Of a DNA stretch of 41,072 nt, positions 25,150-33,241 are shown in pieces. Source of the DNA: Neisseria sicca 4320 (GTDB taxonomy: Bacteria > Pseudomonadota > Gammaproteobacteria > Burkholderiales > Neisseriaceae). The DNA lies in NCBI RefSeq assembly GCF_000193735.1, contig NZ_AEPF01000076.1:1-41072 (forward strand), written 5' to 3'. Below the pieces are notes generated by a model that was given only the letters and a program-made list of their open reading frames with translations, had not been told where the DNA came from and searched no databases. Positions within the stretch are counted from its first letter, which is position 1; the number at the start of each line of letters is the position of its first letter. The position numbers and the translations under genes were made by a program.

Positions 25150-26898
25150 TCAGGTGGAAGTTGCCAAGCAGGCTTTGTAAATAGATGAAGCATATTCTTC
25201 GATACTCGGCCAGCTATGCTTCATTGGCCTGATATGAAATCTCCCGTGTGGAGGAATATTTTTCCAAATTCCTTTTGACCGAGCAAGCAAATGCAGGATT
25301 TTTTTTATTTCTTCAGCCTTCATTGAACTTGCTCCATATATCATAGCAGCAGTTAAGGATTCTGATTCTCTTTGTTCAAACTCCACCAACCAAAATAGCA
25401 TATTATCTATATTGAGTTCGGCAATTAAAACTCTTCTTGGAGTTTTGACTAGGTTGGTTGTTGTTGCAGAAGTATCTAAATAAGACCATTGACTGCTACG
25501 ATTAGAAGTTAACGGCATATATAGGGTCGGCCATACTTTTGCCGTAACACCTTTATCTTGATAGTTCTCTGATAAATATCGGACAGCGGCCATCATATTT
25601 TCAAAGGTAGCAGGCAGAGCTTCGGAACGACTGTGAGAACGTAGCTTTTGAGCGATGCCTGTTTCTTTTCCAACATTAATAGAGATTGAAATAGGAGCAG
25701 TTTTGGACTGTCCTGATGTACCGTCGCCGGTTCCCAATGCTGTGGTCGATTCCGATGGCGGCAAAAACAGTAAGTCTGTTTTTCTATAATTACAAAACTC
25801 TTTTTCAGGCTTGATGAGTTCTTTATTCCAAAGATCTCCAAAACGTTCTTTTACATAGTCAATAACCATTCTTTTCATATTCTGCACAGGCTCTTCTATG
25901 CTATGCAGTTTTTTTGAAGTACCAGATTTTAATCTCTGGTTCCTTAGATAAGGACGTTTATTTGATTCCGGTAGATCAGTTTCTGGAGATGCTTGCCTGC
26001 CATCATTGTCTCTAATAACCACTAAATTAGAAAAAGGAAAGGGAGCAGTACAACGCAATAATTCTAAGATTAAGGTACGAACTTTTCCACCGCTCGTAAA
26101 ACTTAGGCAGCGTGCAGCCCAATCTGTTTTTCCTTGAAACGGGAAATTAGTTTCCGGCATCGGCTGATGATACTTCCCCACTGATTGTTTGACTAACGAA
26201 CGATGAATTTGGAAAAATCCCTGCTGTGCATTTTTGTCCCTTAAAATCCTACCCAAAACCCATCCCTCATTATCGTAAAGCCATTGTCGTAAATGGATTA
26301 TGAGAATCTTGGTTTTTGAATCAAAACCGCATCGCTCACCGATGATTTGATCGAAATTAGTTTCATATGACCCCAAAAAAGCAATCTTGGCCAAATTGGT
26401 TGAAATGGCGTAATAAAAACGAATAACTTCAGCAACGGGAATAATGATTGAATAGGGATCTCCATCAGATTCAATAGCCAAACATCTTGCAGATAATCCA
26501 TTTTTGAAACCGCCAATATCAAAGGCAGCTTTATTGATGATATAACCGGTTTGATCTTTATGCGCTGCTTCAATCAAACGTACAGAATCTTCAGCTATGT
26601 TAACGTTTGGTAGATTACTAGGCACGATAACTTGGTAATCCAATAACTTACCGTTTTTCCAAAGAGAACCGATAGTAAGTACTGGCAGTTGTCCAACACC
26701 AATAGTGCAGCATATTCGCTCTTTATTTAACCAGCCAAAATCAGCAATAGACGTTTTGTCTGTTACTGATACAGGTCTGAGATAAACGTCGATGGTCGGT
26801 TCCGTAGGTACGTTATCGTTTTTTCGTACTGCTCCGAACCAATCAATTCTCCAAACTCTTTCGTCGTTGGGAAATTCTTTAATCTGGATCACCGGCAT
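25150..26898 (-). CDS. TnsE-like transposition protein
   Basis: 582 residues from ATG 26898 (590 from ATG 26922). It resembles Tn7 TnsE in position inside a tns island, length (TnsE about 538), the N-terminal pattern MPVIQIKEF...VWRIDWFGA, and a C-terminal domain with PRRVLIAELNIDNMLFWLVE followed by a helix and a Trp-rich end. TnsE directs Tn7 into replicating DNA, mainly conjugal plasmids. Unlike in Tn7, the gene is on the opposite strand at the far end of the element. I prefer 26898 because the ATG at 26922 lies within the right-end repeat. A relation to the fifth gene (tniE) of Tn6022-type elements is another possibility. Similarity is by eye and should be tested. Confidence 0.6.
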   Translation of the reverse strand: MPVIQIKEFPNDERVWRIDWFGAVRKNDNVPTEPTIDVYLRPVSVTDKTSIADFGWLNKERICCTIGVGQLPVLTIGSLWKNGKLLDYQVIVPSNLPNVNIAEDSVRLIEAAHKDQTGYIINKAAFDIGGFKNGLSARCLAIESDGDPYSIIIPVAEVIRFYYAISTNLAKIAFLGSYETNFDQIIGERCGFDSKTKILIIHLRQWLYDNEGWVLGRILRDKNAQQGFFQIHRSLVKQSVGKYHQPMPETNFPFQGKTDWAARCLSFTSGGKVRTLILELLRCTAPFPFSNLVVIRDNDGRQASPETDLPESNKRPYLRNQRLKSGTSKKLHSIEEPVQNMKRMVIDYVKERFGDLWNKELIKPEKEFCNYRKTDLLFLPPSESTTALGTGDGTSGQSKTAPISISINVGKETGIAQKLRSHSRSEALPATFENMMAAVRYLSENYQDKGVTAKVWPTLYMPLTSNRSSQWSYLDTSATTTNLVKTPRRVLIAELNIDNMLFWLVEFEQRESESLTAAMIYGASSMKAEEIKKILHLLARSKGIWKNIPPHGRFHIRPMKHSWPSIEEYASSIYKACLATST

Positions 26899-26912
26899 CT
26901 TGTTATTCCATG

Positions 26913-26952
26913 TTAGCACCATTTAGCGATGTATAGCACCAAAGAGCGATGT
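26913..26952 (-). repeat. Right-end tandem 20-bp repeats (putative TnsB sites)
   Basis: TTAGCACCATTTAGCGATGT is followed directly by ATAGCACCAAAGAGCGATGT, 16 of 20 identical. A partial third unit begins at 26953 (10 of the first 13 bases) and runs over the lipA stop codon. Read on the minus strand the core TGGTGCTA matches the left-end repeats, so the two ends are inverted relative to each other. Confidence 0.65.
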
Positions 26953-26958
26953 TCAGTA

Positions 26959-27939
26959 TCATTTATTGTTAGAATTCACACTTTCGCGAAGTGCTTCGGC
27001 AGCCTGCTCGTCGGCATGGTAGCTGGAGCGGACCATGGCGCCGATGGCGGCGTTGCTGAAGCCCAGTTCGTACGCTTCTTTTTCAAAGATTTTGAATTGG
27101 TCTGGCGTGACATAGCGTAAGACGGGCAGGTGTCCGTCTGAAGGCTGGAGATACTGACCGATGGTAATCATCTCGATATTGTGCGCCCGCATATCGCGCA
27201 TGATTTCGCGCACGTCTTCGTCTGTTTCGCCCAAGCCGACCATGATGCCGGATTTGGTCGGGATGTGCGGCATCATTTCTTTGTAACGGCGCAGCAGGTC
27301 GAGGGAGTGCTGATAGTTGGCACCCGGACGGGCTTTTTTGTACAGGTTCGGATGGGTTTCCAAGTTGTGGTTCATCACGTCGGGCGGAGTTTCGGCAAGG
27401 ATTTTCAGTGCGATGTCCAAACGGCCGCGGAAGTCGGGAACGAGAATTTCGATTTTGGTGTTCGGACTGGTTTCGCGGATGGCTTTGATGCAGTCGGCGA
27501 AATGCTGTGCGCCACCGTCGCGCAGGTCGTCGCGGTCAACGGAAGTGATGACGACGTAACGCAGGTTCATGGCTTTGACGGATTCTGCGAGGTTTTTCGG
27601 TTCATCAGGGTCAAGCATATTCGGGCGACCGTGTCCCACGTCGCAGAACGGGCAGCGGCGGGTACAAATGTCGCCCATAATCATGAAGGTTGCCGTACCT
27701 TTGCTGAAGCATTCGCCGATGTTCGGGCAGGAGGCTTCTTCGCAAACGGTGTGCATTTTTTGTTCACGCAAAATATCTTTGATTTCAAAGAATTTGCGTG
27801 ACGGCAGTTTGGCGCGTATCCATTCGGGCTTTTTCAGTTTTTCCTGAAGGGGGACGACTTTGATGGGGATGCGGGCGGTTTTGTCCGCGCCTTTGAGTTT
27901 GACGCCGCGTTTGGGATCGTCAACTTTGATTTCGCTCAT
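26959..27939 (-). CDS. lipA: Lipoyl synthase
   Basis: 326-residue radical SAM enzyme that inserts two sulfur atoms into protein-bound octanoate to give lipoyl groups. Both cluster motifs are intact: C66, C71 and C77 (auxiliary cluster, VCEEASCPNIGEC) and C92-x3-C96-x2-C99 (SAM cluster, CTRRCPFCD). It is the last gene of ybeD-lipB-lipA; its ATG overlaps the lipB stop (TAATG). The Tn7-like element's right-end repeats begin immediately after its stop, but the protein itself looks complete. Confidence 0.96.
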   Translation of the reverse strand: MSEIKVDDPKRGVKLKGADKTARIPIKVVPLQEKLKKPEWIRAKLPSRKFFEIKDILREQKMHTVCEEASCPNIGECFSKGTATFMIMGDICTRRCPFCDVGHGRPNMLDPDEPKNLAESVKAMNLRYVVITSVDRDDLRDGGAQHFADCIKAIRETSPNTKIEILVPDFRGRLDIALKILAETPPDVMNHNLETHPNLYKKARPGANYQHSLDLLRRYKEMMPHIPTKSGIMVGLGETDEDVREIMRDMRAHNIEMITIGQYLQPSDGHLPVLRYVTPDQFKIFEKEAYELGFSNAAIGAMVRSSYHADEQAAEALRESVNSNNK

Positions 27940-28556
27940 TAATTGTTCGCTTTCGGTGTGAGTTGTGTCTCGAGGTGTGCAGTCAGTTTTTGTGCGACCT
28001 CGTCCAAGGAGGGACAGGGTTGGACAAAATCCGTGATTTGGGTCATTTCCATGCCGGCATAGCCGCAGGGGTTGATGTGGGTAAACGGGCTTAGGTCCAT
28101 GTTTACGTTCAATGCCAGACCGTGATAGACGGAGCCGTCTTTAATACGCAAGCCGAGTGAGGCGATTTTGCGCTCGCCGACATAAACACCGGGGCGTTTC
28201 GGGTCTGCCGCCGCTTTAATGCCGTATTCCGCCAAAGTGGCGATGATGCTGTTTTCAAGCGCGGAAACGATGTTGCGGACGCTGGTTTTGCGGCGTTTGA
28301 AGTTGATCATGGTGTAAACGACCAACTGACCGGGACCGTGATAGGTGATTTGCCCACCCCGGTCGATTTGCACGACGGGTATATCGTCGCGAATCAGGAG
28401 ATGCTCCGGCTTGCCCGCCAGACCTTGTGTGAAAACGGGCGGATGCTCGACCACCCATAATTCGTCTTCGGTATGTTCGTCGCGGGCTGCGTTGAACGCT
28501 TTCATGGCTTCGAAAGTCGGTTGGTACTCGACCATGCCTTTATGCACGATTTTCAT
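27939..28556 (-). CDS. lipB: Octanoyl-(acyl carrier protein):protein octanoyltransferase
   Basis: 205-residue enzyme that transfers octanoate from acyl carrier protein to lipoyl domains, the step before LipA. The catalytic pair is Lys130 (GERKIASLG) and Cys164 (INPCGYAGME). The RGGQITYHGPGQLVVY signature is at about residues 66-81. The start lies one base after the stop of the upstream gene, and its stop overlaps the lipA start, so all three genes are translationally coupled. Confidence 0.95.
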   Translation of the reverse strand: MKIVHKGMVEYQPTFEAMKAFNAARDEHTEDELWVVEHPPVFTQGLAGKPEHLLIRDDIPVVQIDRGGQITYHGPGQLVVYTMINFKRRKTSVRNIVSALENSIIATLAEYGIKAAADPKRPGVYVGERKIASLGLRIKDGSVYHGLALNVNMDLSPFTHINPCGYAGMEMTQITDFVQPCPSLDEVAQKLTAHLETQLTPKANN

Positions 28557-28557
28557 A

Positions 28558-28824
28558 TCAGTACACTACTTTTACCATTTCGTGATCGGTCAGGGCGCGG
28601 TAGATTTTGTCCAGTTGTTCTTTACTGTCAACGTTTACTTTGACGGTCGCGCCGGTATAGTTGCCCTTGCTGCTCTGGCGGGTGGTAATGTGGTGCGGCT
28701 CGGTATCGGGCGCGTGTTTACGGACGGTTTCTAAGATATTTTTTTCAAATTCGGGATGCGAATCGCCCATGACTTTGATGGGAAATTGGCAGGGGAATTC
28801 GATTAGTGAGGTTTGGTCGGTCAT
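28558..28824 (-). CDS. ybeD: YbeD-family (DUF493) protein
   Basis: 88-residue protein of the DUF493/UPF0250 family, small ferredoxin-like-fold proteins of unknown function that are commonly encoded beside lipB. Typical features are IEFPCQFPIKVMG near the start, the STRQSSKGNYTGATVKVNV-like central strand pair (here TTRQSSKGNYTG), and DKIYRALTDHEMVKVVY at the end. A good AGGAG precedes the ATG. It heads the lipoate operon and may regulate or support it, which is inference from context. Confidence 0.88.
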   Translation of the reverse strand: MTDQTSLIEFPCQFPIKVMGDSHPEFEKNILETVRKHAPDTEPHHITTRQSSKGNYTGATVKVNVDSKEQLDKIYRALTDHEMVKVVY

Positions 28825-28853
28825 GGCTGACTCCTGATGTGCTGTATGCCGAG

Positions 28854-28890
28854 AGGTCGTCTGAAAAGTTTCCAGCCTTTCAGACGACCT
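28854..28890. repeat. Inverted DUS pair between divergent ybeD and lon
   Basis: DUS at 28854-28865 and its inverse at 28879-28890. Unlike most pairs here it lies between two divergent gene starts, not at a gene end, so it falls in leader or promoter DNA. Confidence 0.85.
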
Positions 28891-29024
28891 CGAATGGCGT
28901 GTATTTTATCGCAAAAAGTTGCCGATAAAAATAGAAGCGTACATCGGCTTTTTCAAGTCTTGAAATACGCTTTTCCATCCCAATTTAAGCCACATTCCGA
29001 ATTTATTACCAAGTAGAGAACAAT

Positions 29025-31487
29025 ATGCCGACAAAAGAAAAACATTTTGAGGAATACAGCGCATTGGCGACCCTGCCTTTACGCGATGTCGTCGTTTATC
29101 CGCATATGGTGTTGCCACTGTTTGTGGGCCGCCCGAAATCCATTGCGGCATTGGAAGCGGCAATGGCGAATGACGATCCGGTGTTTTTGCTGGCGCAAAT
29201 CGACCCGAATACCGAAGATCCGACGGCGTCCGATTTGCACCGTACGGGTACGGTCGCGCAGGTTTTGCAGGTGTTGAAGCTGCCTGACGGCACGGTGAAA
29301 GTGTTGGTCGAAGGTATCCGACGCGGCAGAGTATTGACCATTGAAGAGAGCGGCGGACTGTTCCTGTCACATGTCGAAGCTGTCGATGAGTATGCGGATG
29401 CGGACAATCCCGATATTGAAGCCATTCGCCGCACGCTGCTTACCCAGTTTGACCAATACGCCAAATTAAATAAAAAAATCCCTGCCGAAATCATCAATAC
29501 TATCAACGGTATCGATGATAACAGCCGTTTGGTGGACACCATCGCTGCGCATTTGCAATTGAAACTGGAGCAGCGTCAGCAGATTTTGGAAACCTTCGGC
29601 ATTATCGGCCGTATGGAGTTTCTGCTCGCCCAGTTGGAATCCGAACTGGACATCATGCAAGTTGAAAAACGCATTCGCGGCCGCGTTAAACGCCAGATGG
29701 AAAAATCCCAGCGCGAGTATTATCTGAACGAGCAAGTGAAAGCGATTCAGAAAGAATTGGGCGAAGAAGACGAACGCGGCGAACTGGATGCGTTGGAAGC
29801 AAAAATCAAAGAAGCGGGCATGACCAAAGAAGCGGAAGAGAAATGCCTGTCGGAATTGAAAAAGCTCAAAATGATGCCGCCTATGTCTGCGGAATCCACT
29901 GTCGTGCGCAACTACATCGATACTTTGCTTGAGCTGCCATGGAAGAAAAAATCCCGTGTCAGCAAAGACATTGCCAAAGCTGATTTGGTGTTGAACGCCG
30001 ACCATTACGGTTTGGAAAAAGTCAAAGAGCGGATTTTGGAATACCTCGCTGTCCAAAAACGTATGGACAAGCTCAAAGGTCCGATTCTGTGTCTGGTCGG
30101 CCCTCCAGGGGTAGGTAAAACCTCTTTGGGTGAATCCATCGCCAAAGCGACAGGTCGCCAATATGTCCGCATGGCTTTAGGCGGCGTGCGCGACGAAAGC
30201 GAAATCCGCGGTCATCGCCGCACCTATATCGGCTCTATGCCCGGCAAAATCCTGCAAAACATGGCTAAAGCGGGCGTGAGGAATCCGCTGTTCCTGCTCG
30301 ACGAAATCGACAAATTGGGCAGCGACTTCCGCGGCGATCCCGCCAGCGCGTTGCTTGAGGTACTCGATCCTGAGCAAAACAACAAGTTTGCCGATCATTA
30401 TGCGGAAGTGGATTACGACTTGAGCGATGTGATGTTTATTGCTACATCTAATAGTTTGAATATCCCGACCCCGTTGCTTGACCGTATGGAAATCATCCGT
30501 TTGTCCGGCTATACCGAAGACGAGAAAATCAATATCGCCATGCAGTATCTCGTGCCGAAACAAATGAAACGCAACGGCGTGAAAGAAGGCGAATTGGTGG
30601 TCGAGGAAAACGCAGTGCGCGATATTATCCGTTATTACACCCGTGAAGCCGGTGTGCGTTCGCTCGATCGCGAGATTGCCAAAATCTGTCGTAAGGTGGT
30701 GATGCAGATTACCTTGAACGAAGATAAGAAGAGGTCGTCTGAAACCAAGAAAACCAGCAAAGCCAAGCCTAAAGCGGTTAAAGTCAATGAGAAAAACCTG
30801 CATGACTATTTGGGCGTGCGCCGTTTCGATTACGGCGTTGCCGAAAGTGAAAACCGCATCGGACAGGTTACCGGTTTGGCGTGGACCGAAGTCGGCGGCG
30901 AATTGCTGACTGTCGAAGCCGTGGCGTTGCCGGGTAAGGGCGTGATCCAGTGTACCGGCCAGTTGGGCGACGTGATGAAGGAATCTGCATCCGCAGCATG
31001 GTCTGTTGTCCGTTCCCGTGCAGAATCAGTGGGTTTGGCTCCTGATTTTTACGAGAAAAAAGACATCCATGTCCACGTTCCCGAAGGTGCGACGCCGAAA
31101 GACGGTCCGAGCGCAGGTATCGCCATGACCTTGGCGATGGTGTCTGCCTTTACCAAAATTCCGGTGCGCGCCGATGTGGCGATGACAGGCGAAATCACTC
31201 TGCGTGGCGAAGTCTTGCCAATCGGCGGATTGAAGGAAAAACTGTTGGCAGCCCTGCGCGGCGGCATCAAACATGTCCTGATTCCGAAAGACAACGTCAA
31301 AGACTTGGAAGAAATCCCTGAAAATGTGAAAAACGGTCTGACCATTCATCCGGTCAAATGGATAGACGAAGTCCTCGCTTTAGGCTTGGAAAGCCAGCCG
31401 ACACCTTGGGTTGCGCCTTTAAGTACCGAAGAAACGCAAGTTGAAGCCGCAAAGCCTAAGTCAAGGGCGAAAGCGACCAAACACTGA
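29025..31487 (+). CDS. lon: ATP-dependent protease Lon
   Basis: 820-residue cytosolic protease that degrades misfolded and regulatory proteins. Order of domains: N-terminal substrate-binding domain (LPLRDVVVYPHMVLPLFVGR), coiled coil at about 210-270, AAA+ module with Walker A (GPPGVGKTS) at 359-367, and a C-terminal serine protease domain with the catalytic Ser in KDGPSAGIAMT near residue 695 and Lys about 40 residues later. A Lys- and Ser-rich linker near residues 565-585 contains a complete DUS (30732-30743). The C-terminus has a short basic tail. Upstream is the divergent lipoate operon, downstream hup. Confidence 0.96.
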   Translation: MPTKEKHFEEYSALATLPLRDVVVYPHMVLPLFVGRPKSIAALEAAMANDDPVFLLAQIDPNTEDPTASDLHRTGTVAQVLQVLKLPDGTVKVLVEGIRRGRVLTIEESGGLFLSHVEAVDEYADADNPDIEAIRRTLLTQFDQYAKLNKKIPAEIINTINGIDDNSRLVDTIAAHLQLKLEQRQQILETFGIIGRMEFLLAQLESELDIMQVEKRIRGRVKRQMEKSQREYYLNEQVKAIQKELGEEDERGELDALEAKIKEAGMTKEAEEKCLSELKKLKMMPPMSAESTVVRNYIDTLLELPWKKKSRVSKDIAKADLVLNADHYGLEKVKERILEYLAVQKRMDKLKGPILCLVGPPGVGKTSLGESIAKATGRQYVRMALGGVRDESEIRGHRRTYIGSMPGKILQNMAKAGVRNPLFLLDEIDKLGSDFRGDPASALLEVLDPEQNNKFADHYAEVDYDLSDVMFIATSNSLNIPTPLLDRMEIIRLSGYTEDEKINIAMQYLVPKQMKRNGVKEGELVVEENAVRDIIRYYTREAGVRSLDREIAKICRKVVMQITLNEDKKRSSETKKTSKAKPKAVKVNEKNLHDYLGVRRFDYGVAESENRIGQVTGLAWTEVGGELLTVEAVALPGKGVIQCTGQLGDVMKESASAAWSVVRSRAESVGLAPDFYEKKDIHVHVPEGATPKDGPSAGIAMTLAMVSAFTKIPVRADVAMTGEITLRGEVLPIGGLKEKLLAALRGGIKHVLIPKDNVKDLEEIPENVKNGLTIHPVKWIDEVLALGLESQPTPWVAPLSTEETQVEAAKPKSRAKATKH

Positions 31488-31564
31488 TTTTGTAAAAAAT
31501 GTGTTGCAAAAGATGCGGGTTTGCCTTGGAAGCCTGTAAAATAGGGCAATTCCGCATTTTTTGC

Positions 31565-31594
31565 TTGACACGGCATTTTCAGAATTGCTATAAA
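31565..31594 (+). promoter_or_regulatory. hup promoter
   Basis: Consensus -35 TTGACA and a near-consensus -10 TATAAA (31589-31594), 18 bases apart, about 75 bases ahead of the hup start. The leader carries a small hairpin (CCCGAGTATTCGGG). Such a strong promoter suits an abundant chromosomal protein. Confidence 0.8.
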
Positions 31595-31671
31595 GCGCAA
31601 AGGTACTCAAAAGTACGAAGCCCCGAGTATTCGGGCATTTCATTATTTTCAACGATAGGAAGGGACTGATT

Positions 31672-31941
31672 GTGAATAAGTCTGAATTGATCGAAGCAAT
31701 TGCTCAAGAAGCCGGTATTTCTAAAGCTGCCGCCCAAAAAGCTCTGGATGCCACTACCAATGCTGTAACCAACGCTCTGAAAAAAGGCGACACCGTAACT
31801 CTGGTCGGTTTCGGTACTTTCTACGTTGGCGAACGTGCAGAACGTCAAGGTCGCAACCCCAAAACTGGCGAGCCTCTGACCATTGCTGCTGCTAAAACTC
31901 CTAAATTCCGTGCCGGTAAAGCATTGAAAGATGCTCTGTAA
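31672..31941 (+). CDS. hup: DNA-binding protein HU
   Basis: 89-residue nucleoid protein of the HU/IHF family, which bends and compacts DNA non-specifically as a dimer. The sequence NKSELIEAIAQEAGISKAAA begins after the initiator residue and the DNA-binding arm motif RQGRNPKTGEPLTI is present. The start codon is GTG (31672), with AGGAAGGG 7 bases upstream. It is the usual partner downstream of lon, but has its own strong promoter and a hairpin terminator. Confidence 0.96.
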   Translation: MNKSELIEAIAQEAGISKAAAQKALDATTNAVTNALKKGDTVTLVGFGTFYVGERAERQGRNPKTGEPLTIAAAKTPKFRAGKALKDAL

Positions 31942-31955
31942 TTTTCCATTTTAAA

Positions 31956-31984
31956 AAACCGATTCCATATGGGGAATCGGTTTT
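31956..31984 (+). terminator. hup terminator
   Basis: AAACCGATTCC pairs with GGAATCGGTTT across a short loop, followed by T7. It is not DUS-based. Confidence 0.85.
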
Positions 31985-32031
31985 TTTATTTTATAGACTG
32001 CCTAAGAAGTTTTCAGTATTCGAATATGGCA

Positions 32032-32415
32032 TCAGATAGGCTTTTGATTCTGTAATTTCGCATTCCCTACCTTTTTGGCAAACCATAAGGCAGCTACTGT
32101 GCCAAGCATATCCGCTATTCCGTCTCCAAGTGAACCTTCCCTCGTCGTTGTAAACGTTGCTTGAGCCCATTCGCTAAAGAAGGCAAACAATAAGGCGAAT
32201 ATCAATAGTTTTTCATAAGGTACGCGTTTTTGCTCGGATAAAAAGATCTTGGCTATTAACCATGTTTGTGCAAAGAATGTAATGAAATGGGCAACCTTGT
32301 CGAAATTGGGAAAGGGAGGGAGTGCATTGCCGGACTCTTTGAAAAGTAATGCGTAAATACTTGCTGCAAACCAAGCCGCTGCTAACAAGGTAAACTTATT
32401 CAAAGGCAGCTTCAT
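32032..32415 (-). CDS. VanZ-like membrane protein
   Basis: 127-residue protein with about four hydrophobic segments. The DKVAHFITFFAQTWLI helix and the FFSEWAQATFTTTREGSLGDGIADMLG motif are typical of the VanZ-like family, whose cellular role in Gram-negatives is unknown. The start overlaps the stop of the upstream small gene as ATGA (32412-32415), so they are co-translated. Last gene of the pth cluster. Confidence 0.75.
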   Translation of the reverse strand: MKLPLNKFTLLAAAWFAASIYALLFKESGNALPPFPNFDKVAHFITFFAQTWLIAKIFLSEQKRVPYEKLLIFALLFAFFSEWAQATFTTTREGSLGDGIADMLGTVAALWFAKKVGNAKLQNQKPI

Positions 32416-32618
32416 TGTATTTCCTCATCCAGCCATTTTTGGCAGATGGCGGACAAACGGATAAATTTATCCCCCCGTTTGTCCAGTTCATCACGCCATA
32501 GTTTGACTTCTTCAATGGTCGGTGCTTCGTCCAAGCTGCATTCGTATAAGAAAAAGTCTAGTGTTTCTTCTACCGTTCCGACAGATTCTGTTTGAATTAC
32601 TTCAAGAAGCTCATTCAT
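32412..32618 (-). CDS. Small hypothetical protein
   Basis: 68-residue acidic, helical, soluble protein (ELLEVIQTESVGTVEETLDFF at the start, read in part; AICQKWLDEEIQ at the end). I do not recognise a family. It is a real gene by context: downstream of pth on the same strand and overlapping the VanZ-like start by ATGA. It may act with its neighbour, but nothing in the sequence shows how. A single DUS (32632-32643) lies between it and pth. Confidence 0.6.
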   Translation of the reverse strand: MNELLEVIQTESVGTVEETLDFFLYECSLDEAPTIEEVKLWRDELDKRGDKFIRLSAICQKWLDEEIQ

Positions 32619-32645
32619 TGTTTGCTCCCAAAGGTCGTCTGAAAT

Positions 32646-33224
32646 TTATTTGCTGTGTAAAAAACGTACGGCTTCTTCCCATTCTCCGGCTAACAGCATG
32701 GGAACGGCTTTTAATGATTTATTGATGGCTTCATCAATTTGCTGTTTGTGTTCCGGGCTGGGTTTATTCAGGACATAGCCGACAACCAGATTTCGGTCTC
32801 CCGGGTGATCGATACCCAAGCGCAGGCGGTAAAAATCCGGTGTTCCCAAGCGTGCCTGAATGTCTTTTAAGCCGTTATGACCGCCGTTTCCTCCACCCAA
32901 TTTAAATTTTATCCTACCGCAGGGAATATCCAGTTCGTCATGGACGACCAGGATTTCTTCGGGCTTGATTTTGTAAAATTGTGCCAGCGCGGCTACTGCC
33001 TGACCGGAGCGGTTCATAAATGTTGCCGGTTTTAAAAGCCATAAGTCTGAGCCGGATATGCTGATGCGGGCTACTGAGCCGAAGAATTTTTTTTCTTCTT
33101 TTAAAGTGGCTTTATATTGCCATGCCAATTCGTCGATAAACCAGAATCCGGCATTGTGGCGCGTTTGTTCGTATTCCGAACCGGGGTTTCCCAGTCCTAC
33201 AATCATTTTGATTTTATTTGACAT
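32646..33224 (-). CDS. pth: Peptidyl-tRNA hydrolase
   Basis: 192-residue enzyme that frees tRNA from peptidyl-tRNA dropped by the ribosome. Key residues are visible: Asn13 in VGLGNPGSEY, His23 in TRHNAGF, Asn71 in TFMNRSG and Asp96 in VVHDELD. Length matches the family. It is the first gene of a small minus-strand cluster with the 68-residue gene and the VanZ-like gene. Confidence 0.95.
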   Translation of the reverse strand: MSNKIKMIVGLGNPGSEYEQTRHNAGFWFIDELAWQYKATLKEEKKFFGSVARISISGSDLWLLKPATFMNRSGQAVAALAQFYKIKPEEILVVHDELDIPCGRIKFKLGGGNGGHNGLKDIQARLGTPDFYRLRLGIDHPGDRNLVVGYVLNKPSPEHKQQIDEAINKSLKAVPMLLAGEWEEAVRFLHSK

Positions 33225-33241
33225 TGTGTTTCCTCAAAGAG

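Larger units (their letters stand above)
19183..26952. mobile_element. Tn7-like transposon between typA and lipA
   Basis: About 7.8 kb holding tnsA, tnsB, tnsC and tniQ in a coupled operon from the left, an IS630-type insertion, a methyltransferase remnant, and a divergent TnsE-like gene from the right. 20-bp repeats in opposite orientation at 19231-19293 and 26913-26952 are probable TnsB-binding sites. No uptake sequence is present inside, unlike the flanks. Exact ends and the target-site duplication could not be fixed; the left end may start anywhere from about 19090 to 19190, and the right end may reach the lipA stop. In Tn7 the tnsA end lies nearest the target gene, which would point to typA (inference). 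Confidence 0.85.

Noticed and set aside
25150..26922. pPIWI-type or other defence cargo protein
   Set aside because: Considered because Tn7-like elements often carry defence genes, but no MID/PIWI-like motifs were seen and both ends of the protein resemble TnsE better.
19087..26958. CRISPR array or cas genes associated with the Tn7-like element
   Set aside because: I looked for regularly spaced direct repeats and for Cas-like proteins because short TniQ and TnsC are typical of CRISPR-associated transposons. None were seen in the element.
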